Part shown: positions 8,646-16,432 of the stretch, in pieces
How the letters are laid out: the number at the start of each line of letters is the position of its first letter
Position numbering within the stretch: position 1 is the stretch's first letter
Assembly: GCF_938028825.1 (NCBI RefSeq)
Contig: NZ_CALIZP010000062.1
Span: 1 to 64,000, forward strand
Source: an uncultured Cardiobacterium sp.
GTDB taxonomy: Bacteria > Pseudomonadota > Gammaproteobacteria > Cardiobacteriales > Cardiobacteriaceae
Direction: 5' to 3'
DNA: 64,000 nt
The notes under the pieces: generated by a model
What the model was told of the DNA's origin: nothing
The model's database searches: none
What the model saw: the letters and a program-made list of their open reading frames with translations, nothing else
Position numbers and translations under genes: made by a program

Positions 8646-10787
8646 TTCGATTCCTCCGGTGGTGGTTATGATGGCGGCAGCGGCGGCGATGGGGCGCAGC
8701 TCGCGCGGTTGGGCACGGGTAGCGACGATTTGCCGCAGCATGGCGTGCAGTTGCGGGTTTTGCCCCATGGCAACGATGTCTTCCGGCAGGCGGTAACGCC
8801 AGTTGGGGTAGGTGTTGGCGATGCCGGGGATGTTGAACGAGGCGGTTACGCCGAGGAGATTTTCCGGCTGGATGGCAAAGAGGCGGCTGCGGCTCATCGC
8901 CACATAGCGGTGCAGGGCGAGGGTGACAGCGTCATTGAGGGTGCCGCCGTCTTCGTTTTCGGCAAGCAGTTCGGTCTGGTGCAGGGCGGCGATGATTTGC
9001 GCCTTGCGGCTTTCCCGCTGCGCGAGCAGGTTCTGGTACTGGGCGTCGCCGGTGAAGACGCCGAGATGCTGCATGGTGTCGATGTCGTTTTTGGCCCAGT
9101 AGCCCGCCAGCGGCGCGAGATCGTGCGTGCTGATGACCGCCAGCGCGTGTTCCGGGTATTCTTCGGGCAGGAGGTAGCGCGCGCCATTGTGGTTGAAATA
9201 CATCACGCCGTAGGAATAGATGCCGTATTCGCGCAGGGCGGTGCGCATCTCGTCCGGCACGATGCCGAGGTCTTCGCCGACGATGACGCAGCGCGCGCGG
9301 CGGCTTTCCAGCGCGAGGATGGCCATCAGGTCGGCAAGCGGGTAGCGCACATAGGCGCCGAGGTTGGCGCTGTTGCCGTAGGCAATCCACCACAGACGGA
9401 AAAGCGCCATGACGTGATCGATGCGCAGGATGCCGTAGTAACGCATGTTGGTGCGCAGCATGTTGATGAAGGTCTGATAGCCGCTGCGTTTTAGGCGTTG
9501 CGGATGCAGCGGCGGCAGCCCCCAGTTCTGCCCTGTGGGACCGAATTCGTCCGGCGGTGCACCGACCGAGACTTGCAGGCAGTACATATCGCGATGCATC
9601 CAGGTATCCGCCCCGCCGCGCGAGACGCCGACGGCCAGGTCGCCATAGAGGCCGAGAATCATGCCCTGTTCACCGCAGTAATGGCGCAGGTTGTCGAGCT
9701 GTTCCGCCAGGAGCCATTGCAGCCACATGTAAAAACGGATGTCCGCTTCGTGCGAGGCGGAAAAGGCAAGGACGGAGGCGCTGTCCGGGTAGCGGTAGGC
9801 TTCCGGCCAGCCCAGCCAGCCGACGCTGTCCTCGCTGAACGGCAGGGACGCATTCTGCGCGTCGAAGTAGTGATCCAGCGCTTCAAAAGTGCCGTAGAGA
9901 CGCAGTTCCCGCCCCTGTTCTTCGACGAAACGGGCGAAATTCTCGCGCGCGGCGGCAAAAATGGCGTCGTCGCTGTCGCAAAAGTCGCGGAAGACGAGAT
10001 ACAGCGCGCGCAGCTTGAACGGCAGCACCTGGGCGTAATCCACCCAGTCGGCGGCGCGCAGGGCGTCAAGCTGCTTTTGCGTCGCCGCTTCGTTGTACCA
10101 CGCCTGTGCCGAGGGCGAGATGTGGAAAAGGCGCATGCCGCCAATATCGAGATAGACGGGATTGAGCCAGCGTCGCGACGAAGGGCTGTACGGACTGGCC
10201 CAGTTGGGCCGGGTGGTGAACAGCGCATGCAGCGGGTTGATGCCGACGAAATCAATACCGTCGGCGGCAAAATTGGCAGCGAGGCGGCGCAAATCGCCGA
10301 AATCGCCGATGCCCCAGTTGTTCTGTGAACGCAGGCTGTAAAGCTGGACGTTGATGCCGCTCAACCGCTCGCCGCGTTTTAACGCCGCCGGCTGGTACAC
10401 GGAATGCGGGGCGACGATCAACAAACAGCGCCGCATCTGGTGCGCGCTGTGCAGTTCCAGCGAGTAATAGCCGCTCGGCAGCGGCGGCAGCTCGATGCGC
10501 CCACCTTCCACCATCATCGAAGAGCAGGGGATGCTCTGCCCGTGTTCATTCAGGAGAAAGACCGCCGCCACGCGCGGCAAGAGGCCGCCAATTGGCAGCA
10601 ACGCCACCATTTCCGGCAGTACCGTGAAAACCTCATCGAAATGCACATTCGTCGCGGGATGCTGGCCGGGCGCGGTCAGAATCGCCGCCAGCGACGACAA
10701 CACCTCGTCAGAAATGCGCACAAAGCTGCCATCAGCGGCGAAATAGTCCGTTTCGATACCCAGCAACCTGAACTGTTCGCTGTTCAT
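6444..10787 (-). CDS. MalQ-GlgB single open frame (possible bifunctional fusion)
   Basis: One uninterrupted frame of 1,447 residues spans a complete 4-alpha-glucanotransferase (about residues 1-700) and a complete branching enzyme (from about 715). The linker, after LRQIVATRAQPREL, is Ala- and Thr-rich and shows no extra domain. The start is ATG 10787 (MNSEQFRLLG), preceded by CAGGAG at good spacing; a longer upstream reading has no ribosome site. A +1 reading frame meets TAA about 20 bases before the internal GTG start of glgB. One lost or gained base could therefore have fused two formerly separate genes, or a sequencing error could mimic a fusion. Both halves keep their catalytic motifs. 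Confidence 0.75.
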   Translation of the reverse strand: MNSEQFRLLGIETDYFAADGSFVRISDEVLSSLAAILTAPGQHPATNVHFDEVFTVLPEMVALLPIGGLLPRVAAVFLLNEHGQSIPCSSMMVEGGRIELPPLPSGYYSLELHSAHQMRRCLLIVAPHSVYQPAALKRGERLSGINVQLYSLRSQNNWGIGDFGDLRRLAANFAADGIDFVGINPLHALFTTRPNWASPYSPSSRRWLNPVYLDIGGMRLFHISPSAQAWYNEAATQKQLDALRAADWVDYAQVLPFKLRALYLVFRDFCDSDDAIFAAARENFARFVEEQGRELRLYGTFEALDHYFDAQNASLPFSEDSVGWLGWPEAYRYPDSASVLAFSASHEADIRFYMWLQWLLAEQLDNLRHYCGEQGMILGLYGDLAVGVSRGGADTWMHRDMYCLQVSVGAPPDEFGPTGQNWGLPPLHPQRLKRSGYQTFINMLRTNMRYYGILRIDHVMALFRLWWIAYGNSANLGAYVRYPLADLMAILALESRRARCVIVGEDLGIVPDEMRTALREYGIYSYGVMYFNHNGARYLLPEEYPEHALAVISTHDLAPLAGYWAKNDIDTMQHLGVFTGDAQYQNLLAQRESRKAQIIAALHQTELLAENEDGGTLNDAVTLALHRYVAMSRSRLFAIQPENLLGVTASFNIPGIANTYPNWRYRLPEDIVAMGQNPQLHAMLRQIVATRAQPRELRPIAAAAAIITTTGGIEVTSVDKYLIDQLFSGTFADPFSYLGPHENSNGTALRVLLPGAEAVRVLAHDDPETVLADMSLLDERGFFIARLEADVRRYLLQVRYSSDNVQTIEDPYRFGTTLRDYDNWLLAEGTHLRPYEQFGSHLVEIDGVAGVSFSVWAPNARRVSVVGDFNLWDGRRHVMRFHPQSGIWDIFIPGIGENALYKYELLDANGNIRLKSDPYAFGAQLRPDTASVVTRLPERLPYDPERITANGIDAPISIYEVHLGSWRRNPENNFWLSYAQIADELIPYVKEMGFTHIELLPVAEFPFDGSWGYQPLGLYAPTSRFGTPQELCTFIEKAHDAGLHVLLDWVVGHFPTDEYGLIRFDGTPLYEHADPREGYHQDWNTLIYNFGRYEVRNFLTANALYWIEHYGVDGLRVDAVASMIYRDYSRKEGEWIPNRYGGRENLEAINFLQRTNAILQNEQRGVASIAEESTAFTGVSHPTESGGLGFQYKWNMGWMNDTLRYMKEDPVHRKYHHNLLTFGMIYQYSEHFVLPLSHDEVVHGKGSLLSKMPGDCWQQFANLRAYYGYMWGYPGKKLLFMGGEFAQGREWNYQESLDWFLLEPGYGGWHEGVQKWVRDLNHAYQEHPALWKQDCSPEGFEWLVVDDAEQSVIAFARHGGDGKPVIIVSNFTPVPRENYRIGVSQAGRYREILNSDDTKYNGSGVSGGKELATDPIESHGRGQSLNLTLPPLGTIFLAYAGENGADA
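8643..8657 (-). promoter_or_regulatory. Internal ribosome binding site and GTG start of glgB
   Basis: On the minus strand GGAGGA (8657-8652) stands six bases before GTG (8645-8643). It lies inside the open malQ-glgB frame at the position that gives a normal-length GlgB. A strong Shine-Dalgarno sequence here is unexpected for a simple fusion protein and suggests independent initiation. Confidence 0.65.
8646..10787 (-). CDS. malQ: 4-alpha-glucanotransferase (amylomaltase) part of the fused frame
   Basis: MalQ disproportionates maltodextrins by moving alpha-1,4-glucan segments and releases glucose. The about 714 residues match the long enterobacterial-type MalQ (GH77) with its N-terminal extension. 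Motifs are NNWGIGDFGDL near residue 160, VGAPPDEFGPTGQNWG near 407, LRIDHVMALFRLWWI near 453 (nucleophile Asp), VGEDLGIVPDEMR near 500 (acid/base Glu) and STHDLAPLAGYW near 550. It begins the glycogen operon, as in Pasteurellaceae, linking maltodextrin turnover to glycogen. There is no stop codon before the GlgB part, so this entry marks the domain boundary and not a proven separate protein. Confidence 0.85.
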
Positions 10788-11052
10788 GACGCGCTCCTGA
10801 CCGCCTTTACCGGCGTGTCGTGTTAATTTCACATGATTGTAAAGTAACACATCTGTATGTAATGTCTAACAGAAAAACACACCACCTTGTTTTATCAACA
10901 AATAAATCACCAAACTAACGTGATTTTCTGTGTGGGAGCCCCTGTTATTTCAAGAAGATGGATGCCCGCAAAACCATTTGGCAATGAAATGTTAAGCCGC
11001 TAGAATAATTCGCCCATAATGCCCAACTCACCCATCGCGAGAAGAGAAAACC
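10788..11052. promoter_or_regulatory. Divergent malQ / argS intergenic region
   Basis: This AT-rich region separates the leftward glycogen operon from rightward argS. It holds the argS promoter listed separately. A dyad AAATCAC-N9-GTGATTT at 10904-10926 could be an operator for either side. A TACAAT on the minus strand (10841-10836) is a possible -10 for malQ, without a convincing -35. I see no coding gene in it. Confidence 0.5.
10978..11006 (+). promoter_or_regulatory. Sigma70-type promoter for argS
   Basis: TTGGCA at 10978-10983 and TAGAAT at 11001-11006 are separated by 17 bases, the optimal spacing. The -10 box lies 46 bases before the argS GTG. Confidence 0.7.
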
Positions 11053-12831
11053 GTGAAAAACCACATCCTGTCGGGCCTGACCAGTGCCCTGCAAGCGGTC
11101 GCGCAAGAGCGCGATATTGATACGGAACTACTTGATTTGCCAAAGGAACTGGAACGCTGCAAAAAACCGGATCACGGGGATTTCGCCAGCAATGTCGCCC
11201 TGCAAAACGCCAAAATTTTCAAGAGCAACCCGCGCCAGCTCGCCGGGGCCATTGTTGCCGCCATGCCGCAAAACGCGGGCATCGTCGCGCTGGAAGTCGC
11301 CGGCCCCGGCTTCATCAATATCCGTCTTGCGGGCGGCCACGACAGCGCCGTGCTGGAAGCCATTGTTAAAGAAGGGGAAAACTTCGGGCGGCATCAGGCG
11401 GTACAGCCGCAAAAAATCCTGCTCGAATTCGTCTCGGCCAACCCGACCGGGCCGCTGCACGTCGGGCACGGGCGCGGTGCCGCCTACGGCGCGACGCTGG
11501 CCAACATCCTGCGTGCCAACGGGCATCAGGTGGATAACGAATACTACGTCAACGACGCCGGGCGGCAGATGGACATCCTCGCCTTATCCGTCTATTGGCG
11601 CTACATGCAGCACTGCGGCGGCGACTGCGCCCTGCCGCAGGGTATCTACCAGGGCGACTACGTTATTGACATCGCCCGCGAACTCTACGCGCAGCAGGGC
11701 GAAGCGCTTTACCGTGCGCCGGAAAGCTGGGTGCCGCCCCATCCCGACACCTGGACGGCGGAAGCGGTGGAAAACGGCGAACGCGACGCCTGGATTGACG
11801 CTGCCATCGCCGCGCTGAAAGCGACCCTGGGCGAGACGGATTACCGTACCGTTTTTGATACCGGTCTGGACGCCGAAGTCGCCGACATCCGCGAAGACCT
11901 GCTGCAATTCGGCGTGCGTTTCGACCGCTGGTATTCCGAGCGCTCCCTCGTCACGGACGGACGTATTGAAGAAATGCTGGAAGTCCTGCGCGCGCGCGGC
12001 CATCTCTACGAAAAAGACGGCGCGCTGTGGTTTCGCGCCAGCGCCTTCGGTGACGAAAAAGACCGCGTCGTGCGCCGCGAAAACGGCGTAACCACCTACT
12101 TTGCCTCCGACATCGCCTACCACTACGACAAATACGAACGCGGCTACGACCGCATGATCGACATCTTCGGTGCCGACCACCACGGCTACATGGCGCGCGT
12201 CCGCGCTTCGCTTGCCGCCCTCGGCCTCGACCCGGACAAACTCACCATCGCCCTGGTGCAGTTCGCCGTGCTCTACAAGGACGGCGCGAAAATGCAGATG
12301 TCCACCCGCAGCGGGCAATTCGTCACCCTGCGCGACCTGCGCGCGCAAGTCGGCTCGGATGCCGCCCGCTTTTTCTACGTCATGCGTCGCCCCGAACAGC
12401 ATCTGGATTTCGACCTCGACCTCGCCGTCTCGCACAGCAAGGACAACCCCTACTACTACGTCCAGTACGCCCATGCCCGCACCAGCCGCGTCCTCGAACG
12501 TGCCGCCGAAGCGGGCATCACCTTTGACCCGCAGGCGGCGCTGGCCGAACGCGCGCGCCTCACCGAGCCCGCCGAAAAAGCGCTCTTGCGCGAACTCGCC
12601 CGCTACCCGGACACCATCGCCGCCGCCGGCAGCCAGATGGCGGGGCATCTCGTCGTCAACTACCTGAAAGAACTCGCGGGCGCGTGGCACCAGTACTACG
12701 ACGCCGGGCACAAAGTCCTGCACGACGACCCCGCCGTGCGCGATGCCCGCCTGCTGCTCACCCACGCCGTGCGCCGGGTGCTGCGTAACGGCCTCGACAT
12801 TATCGGTGTCGCCGCCAGGGAGAGGATGTAA
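11053..12831 (+). CDS. argS: Arginyl-tRNA synthetase
   Basis: It charges tRNA-Arg with arginine in the cytoplasm (class I synthetase). The 592 residues compare with 577 in E. coli. The class I signature appears as HVGHGRGAAYG near residues 136-146, the KMSKS-equivalent region as KMQMSTRSG near 415-423, and the family-specific N-terminal additional domain precedes them. The C-terminal anticodon domain includes YYVQYAHAR. The start is GTG 11053, with GAAGAGAAAA just upstream. The stop overlaps the next start (TAATG), so the following SPOR protein is translationally coupled. An argS-SPOR gene pair also occurs in Pseudomonas. Confidence 0.97.
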   Translation: MKNHILSGLTSALQAVAQERDIDTELLDLPKELERCKKPDHGDFASNVALQNAKIFKSNPRQLAGAIVAAMPQNAGIVALEVAGPGFINIRLAGGHDSAVLEAIVKEGENFGRHQAVQPQKILLEFVSANPTGPLHVGHGRGAAYGATLANILRANGHQVDNEYYVNDAGRQMDILALSVYWRYMQHCGGDCALPQGIYQGDYVIDIARELYAQQGEALYRAPESWVPPHPDTWTAEAVENGERDAWIDAAIAALKATLGETDYRTVFDTGLDAEVADIREDLLQFGVRFDRWYSERSLVTDGRIEEMLEVLRARGHLYEKDGALWFRASAFGDEKDRVVRRENGVTTYFASDIAYHYDKYERGYDRMIDIFGADHHGYMARVRASLAALGLDPDKLTIALVQFAVLYKDGAKMQMSTRSGQFVTLRDLRAQVGSDAARFFYVMRRPEQHLDFDLDLAVSHSKDNPYYYVQYAHARTSRVLERAAEAGITFDPQAALAERARLTEPAEKALLRELARYPDTIAAAGSQMAGHLVVNYLKELAGAWHQYYDAGHKVLHDDPAVRDARLLLTHAVRRVLRNGLDIIGVAARERM

Positions 12832-13883
12832 TGGCCCGCAAACGCAAAACCCCGCCGAAAGACAACTACCTCGCCGCCCGGATGCTGGGCGGCTCGATGA
12901 TGGCCGTCGTCCTCATCGTCTTCGGCTTCGTCCTCGGCAATATGTTCGGCCAAAAAGACGGGCACGACAGCACCACCGCCCGCGCCGAAACCCCGCCCGG
13001 CAAGACCGCGCAGCCGCGCCCGTCCATCGGCGCGACCCGCCCGCCGAGCCGCAACGGCGAGCCGAAATACACCTTCTACAAAGAACTGCAAGAACGCCAG
13101 CGCGAACTCGAACGCGGCGGCATCACCGCCCCGCCACCGCCGCCCGCACCGGAAACAGCCGCCCTGCGCCCGGGCAGGACGCAACCCGAAGCCGCTGACA
13201 AGCCGAAAGCCGTGAAAAAAACCGCTGCCGAACGCCTCACCGAAAAACCTGTCGCCAAACCCGCCGCCGAAAAAGCAGCGAAGACCTTGACCGAACCCGC
13301 CAAACCGGTGAAAAAAACCGCCGCTGAACGCCTCACCGCGCCGCCGGAAGCGGGCGGCAAAACCGTTGCCAAGGCCGATGCCAAAGCGCCGAAAGCGGAC
13401 AACAAGACCGACGCAGCGGCAAAAACCGCCGCCAGAGCCGAAACGGCGGCAAAATCCGGCAAGGGCGACGGCAAACAGCCCGCCAACAGCCGCCTCACCG
13501 CGCCGCCCGAAGCCGTCGGCAAAACGGCGGCGAAGGCGGAGGCGAAACCCGCCGGTAAAGACGGCAAAGAAGCGGCGGCAAGCGGCAGGGACGGCAAAGA
13601 CAAGGACGCAAAAAAATCCCGCCCCGTCACCGGCAAGCGCACCAATTACCGCATCCAGGTCGGCGCCTTCAAAAACAGGGCACAGGCCGAACAACTGCGC
13701 GCAAAAATGGCGCAGCGCGGCCTGCCGGTGGACATCCGCCCGTCGGGCGACAGCAACAAGCTCTACCTCGTGCAAATCGGCCCCTACGCCAGCGAAAGCC
13801 AGGCGACGGGCATCCAGGCCAAGCTGAAAGCCGAAGGACAGGCCGCCCAGCTTAAAACCTTTAACAGCGCCCCCGACAAATGA
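12831..13883 (+). CDS. SPOR-domain membrane protein, FtsN-like
   Basis: Predicted cell-division or peptidoglycan-binding protein of 350 residues. A short cytoplasmic basic N-terminus (MARKRKTPPKDN) precedes one membrane segment near residues 19-37 and a long Lys/Ala/Pro-rich periplasmic linker. The C-terminal SPOR domain (about 272-345) contains YRIQVGAFKNRAQAEQLRAKM and YLVQIGPYASESQA. SPOR domains bind denuded glycan strands at the septum. The linker holds degenerate internal repeats: KKTAAERLT twice and RLTAPPEA with GKTxAKA twice. It overlaps argS by one base and the next gene by four. FtsN is the closest functional guess, but the linker shows no conserved FtsN essential segment that I can identify. 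Confidence 0.8.
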   Translation: MARKRKTPPKDNYLAARMLGGSMMAVVLIVFGFVLGNMFGQKDGHDSTTARAETPPGKTAQPRPSIGATRPPSRNGEPKYTFYKELQERQRELERGGITAPPPPPAPETAALRPGRTQPEAADKPKAVKKTAAERLTEKPVAKPAAEKAAKTLTEPAKPVKKTAAERLTAPPEAGGKTVAKADAKAPKADNKTDAAAKTAARAETAAKSGKGDGKQPANSRLTAPPEAVGKTAAKAEAKPAGKDGKEAAASGRDGKDKDAKKSRPVTGKRTNYRIQVGAFKNRAQAEQLRAKMAQRGLPVDIRPSGDSNKLYLVQIGPYASESQATGIQAKLKAEGQAAQLKTFNSAPDK

Positions 13884-14647
13884 TGACTCTGGAACTCTGG
13901 CACTACCTGCTGCTCGCCGTCCTCGGTGTCATCTGCGGCATCATCAACGTCATGGCGGGCGGCGGCTCGAACATCATCCTGCCGGCGATGATGATGATGG
14001 GCTTCCCGCCGCAAGTGGCGAATGCCACCAACCGCATCGGCATCATCCTGCAAAGCGTCATCGGTGTGCGCGGTTTCTACCGCGCAGGCAAACTGCCGAC
14101 GCACGACCTGCCCGCCATCCTCGCCCCGACCATCATCGGCGGCATCTGCGGCTCCATCATCGCCGCCTTCGCCCCGCACGAACTCATCAAGCCGCTCCTG
14201 CTCGGCACCATGCTGGCGATGGCGGGCATCATGCTCTTCGTGCCGTCCGTGGTCATGCCGCCGCCCGGCACCGTGCCGCTCACCGTCAGGGAAAGCGGCG
14301 CGCGCGCCTGGTTCTGGCTGTGGCTCGGCGGTGTCTATGGCGGCTTCGTGCAGGCGGGTGTCGGCTTTGTGCTCATTACCGCCATCGCGGGCTGCCTGCG
14401 CTACGACATCGTCCAGTCCAGCGCGCTCAAACTCGCCTGCACCCTCTTTTTCACCCTGCCCGCGCTCGCCATCTTCATCGCGCGCGGCCAGGTCGAATGG
14501 CTGCCCGGCATCGTTCTTGCCATCGGCAACATGACCGGCGCGCATTACGGGGTGCGCCTTGCCGTCAAAGTTCAGCCGAAAACCCTCAAATGGGTCATGT
14601 TCCTGATGACCCTCGTGGCCGTCGTTGCCGCCTTCCTGAAAAAATAA
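13880..14647 (+). CDS. TSUP-family (TauE/SafE, DUF81) membrane permease
   Basis: Predicted inner-membrane transporter of small anions such as sulfite, sulfonates or organic acids. The 255 residues hold about seven to eight hydrophobic segments. The family hallmark is the repeated pattern near residues 20-50, with VMAGGGSNIILPAMMMMGFPP followed by ANATNRIGI, echoed in the second half by GGVYGGFVQAGVGF. It starts at an ATGATG that overlaps the SPOR gene stop by four bases; the second ATG three bases later is an alternative. The substrate cannot be told from sequence or context. Confidence 0.85.
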   Translation: MMTLELWHYLLLAVLGVICGIINVMAGGGSNIILPAMMMMGFPPQVANATNRIGIILQSVIGVRGFYRAGKLPTHDLPAILAPTIIGGICGSIIAAFAPHELIKPLLLGTMLAMAGIMLFVPSVVMPPPGTVPLTVRESGARAWFWLWLGGVYGGFVQAGVGFVLITAIAGCLRYDIVQSSALKLACTLFFTLPALAIFIARGQVEWLPGIVLAIGNMTGAHYGVRLAVKVQPKTLKWVMFLMTLVAVVAAFLKK

Positions 14648-14672
14648 CCCTACCGCAAGCAAAGGAGCCCCC

Positions 14673-15449
14673 ATGACCCGACACATCCAATGGCACCAAA
14701 CCCTCTCCGCCGAAGGCCTTGCCGCCCTGCAACAACCAGGCGGCGTCATCGTCTGCCCGACCAAAGTCGGCTACATCATCATGGCGACCGACAAGGCGGG
14801 GCTGGAACGCAAATTCGACGCCAAAGAGCGCAAGCGCAACAAACCCGGCGTTGTCCTCTGCGGCAGCATGGAGCAACTGCGCGCGCTTGCCCAACTCAAC
14901 CCCGAAATCGACGCCTTCTACCAAAAACACTGGGACGAAGACATCCTCCTCGGCTGCATCCTGCCGTGGCGGGCGGACGCCAAAGCGGCACTCGTCAAAG
15001 ACGGGCGCGAAGAGCTGATGATGGACGGGCGCGGCACCAGTTGCTTCGTCATCAAATTCGGCGTGCCGGGCGAACAGCTCGCCGAACACCTGTGGCGCAC
15101 GGAAGGCAAAATGATCTACGCCTCCTCCGCCAACCCCTCCGGCAAGGGCAACCGGGGCAAAGTCGAAGGCATCGGCGAGCGCATCGAAAGCAAAGTGGAT
15201 CTCGTGATTGAAGCGGACGACTACGTCGCCTCCATCCAGCCCGACAAAACCGTGGAAACCCGCTACGAGCAGGGCGTGATGGTGTCGATGGTCGATAAAG
15301 ACGGCAGCCTCGTTCCCGAACAAAAAGGCGGGCGCGGCGTGCATCCCTGCCCGGTGCTTATCCGCAAAGGGCTGGCGGTCGAGCGCATCATGATGCACCT
15401 TGCCGACAGCTTTAACACCTGGGACTACCGACACGGCGAATACTACTGA
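14673..15449 (+). CDS. Sua5/YciO/YrdC-family protein
   Basis: The family includes the enzyme that makes threonylcarbamoyl-AMP for t6A37 of ANN-decoding tRNAs, and paralogues of uncertain role. The 258-residue protein has the nucleotide/RNA-binding fold signatures CPTKVGYIIMATDKAGLERKF near residues 28-48, RKRNKPGVVL near 52-62 and a late YASSANPSGKGN segment near 148-160. That last motif is typical of the fold (S-S/T-A-N). It is longer than TsaC (190) and shorter than Sua5 (340), and its C-terminal 60 residues are unfamiliar. It could be a t6A enzyme or a paralogue; a second tsaC elsewhere in the genome would favour the latter. SD AAAGGAG precedes the ATG. Confidence 0.7.
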   Translation: MTRHIQWHQTLSAEGLAALQQPGGVIVCPTKVGYIIMATDKAGLERKFDAKERKRNKPGVVLCGSMEQLRALAQLNPEIDAFYQKHWDEDILLGCILPWRADAKAALVKDGREELMMDGRGTSCFVIKFGVPGEQLAEHLWRTEGKMIYASSANPSGKGNRGKVEGIGERIESKVDLVIEADDYVASIQPDKTVETRYEQGVMVSMVDKDGSLVPEQKGGRGVHPCPVLIRKGLAVERIMMHLADSFNTWDYRHGEYY

Positions 15450-15796
15450 TGATGAAACGCGTCATGACCGCGTGGGACGACTACCCCGCGCCCGAATTTG
15501 CCGACATCGTCGATCTCTTGCAAAGCCTGCCGCACAGCGAGGCGCAATTCGTCATCCTTGACCGCCACAACGAAAACGACAGCTACATCCAGGCGACGCT
15601 GGAAGACCCCGGGCAGGACGAAAACAGCCGCTTCCTCTTAGAAACCCGCCGCTACGAAAGCGACGGCAGCTGGCGGCACTACCGCCGCTTCACGGCAAAC
15701 GCGGCGGAAACCCTGCCTTACTTCGCGCAGTTTTACCACGACGAAGCCTTTGACAGCGACGGCTGGGCGGATGTCAGCGGCGAATTCGGGGACTGA
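15449..15796 (+). CDS. Small acidic protein of unknown function
   Basis: I do not recognise this 115-residue protein. It is acidic and rich in aromatic residues, with no signal peptide, membrane segment or cysteine pair. Segments such as FVILDRHNENDSYIQATL and RFLLETRRYESDGSWRHYRRF suggest a compact beta-rich cytoplasmic fold. Its ATG overlaps the previous stop (TGATG), with an in-frame alternative ATG three bases on, and trpF follows after three bases. It therefore sits in an operon between the YrdC-family gene and trpF. The codon use matches its neighbours, which supports a real gene. Confidence 0.7.
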   Translation: MMKRVMTAWDDYPAPEFADIVDLLQSLPHSEAQFVILDRHNENDSYIQATLEDPGQDENSRFLLETRRYESDGSWRHYRRFTANAAETLPYFAQFYHDEAFDSDGWADVSGEFGD

Positions 15797-15799
15797 ACC

Positions 15800-16432
15800 A
15801 TGCGGGTGCGCGTCAAAATCTGCGGCCTGACCCGCCTTGAAGACGTGCAGGCGGCGGTGGCGGCGGGGGCGGACGCGCTTGGCTTCGTTTTCCACCCGCG
15901 CTCGCCGCGCCACCTTGAACTTGCCCGGGCAGAACGCCTGATGGCCGCTGTGCCGCCCCTCATCACCGTCGTCGGCCTCTTCGCCGATGCCGACGCCGAC
16001 ACCGTGCGCGCCACCTGTGCCGCGCTGCCGCTGGATCAGTTGCAATTCCACGGCTTTGAAAGCGCCGCCTACTGCCGCCAGTTCGGACGCCGCTGGTACA
16101 AAGCCGTGCCGATGCGCGATCTTGATGACGCGCAAGCGGTCGCCGACTGGCTCGCCGCCTATCCGGACAGCAGCGGTTTCCTCTACGATGCCTATGGCAA
16201 AACGCAAAGCGGCGGCAGCGGCAGCGCCTTCGATTACGGCAAACTGCCCGCCCACAGCGCGCCGCGCATCCTCGCCGGCGGCCTGCATCCCGACAACGTC
16301 GCCGCCGCCATCCGCGCCTGCCGCCCCTTCGCCGTGGACGTATCCAGCGGCGTTGAAAGCGCGCCCGGCATAAAGTCCTCTGCTAAAATGCAGCGCTTCA
16401 TCAACGCAGTACACACCGCCTATGACGACTAA
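15800..16432 (+). CDS. trpF: Phosphoribosylanthranilate isomerase
   Basis: It catalyses the Amadori rearrangement of phosphoribosylanthranilate to CdRP in tryptophan synthesis. The 210-residue single-domain enzyme has the catalytic VKICGLTR (Cys8) at the N-terminus, LGFVFHPRSPR near 31-41, LDQLQFHGFE near 77-86 and ILAGGLHPDN followed by VDVSSGVE (catalytic Asp) near 155-185. As in Pseudomonas, TrpF is separate from TrpC. It overlaps trpB by 11 bases. trpE, trpG, trpD and trpC are not in this window. Confidence 0.96.
   Translation: MRVRVKICGLTRLEDVQAAVAAGADALGFVFHPRSPRHLELARAERLMAAVPPLITVVGLFADADADTVRATCAALPLDQLQFHGFESAAYCRQFGRRWYKAVPMRDLDDAQAVADWLAAYPDSSGFLYDAYGKTQSGGSGSAFDYGKLPAHSAPRILAGGLHPDNVAAAIRACRPFAVDVSSGVESAPGIKSSAKMQRFINAVHTAYDD

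Noticed and set aside
4405..9494. Very long open frames antisense to glgX and to malQ-glgB
   Set aside because: They arise because GC-rich genes seldom make stops on the opposite strand. Their translations are Val/Ala/Asp/Gly-rich without domains, and the sense genes are unmistakable.
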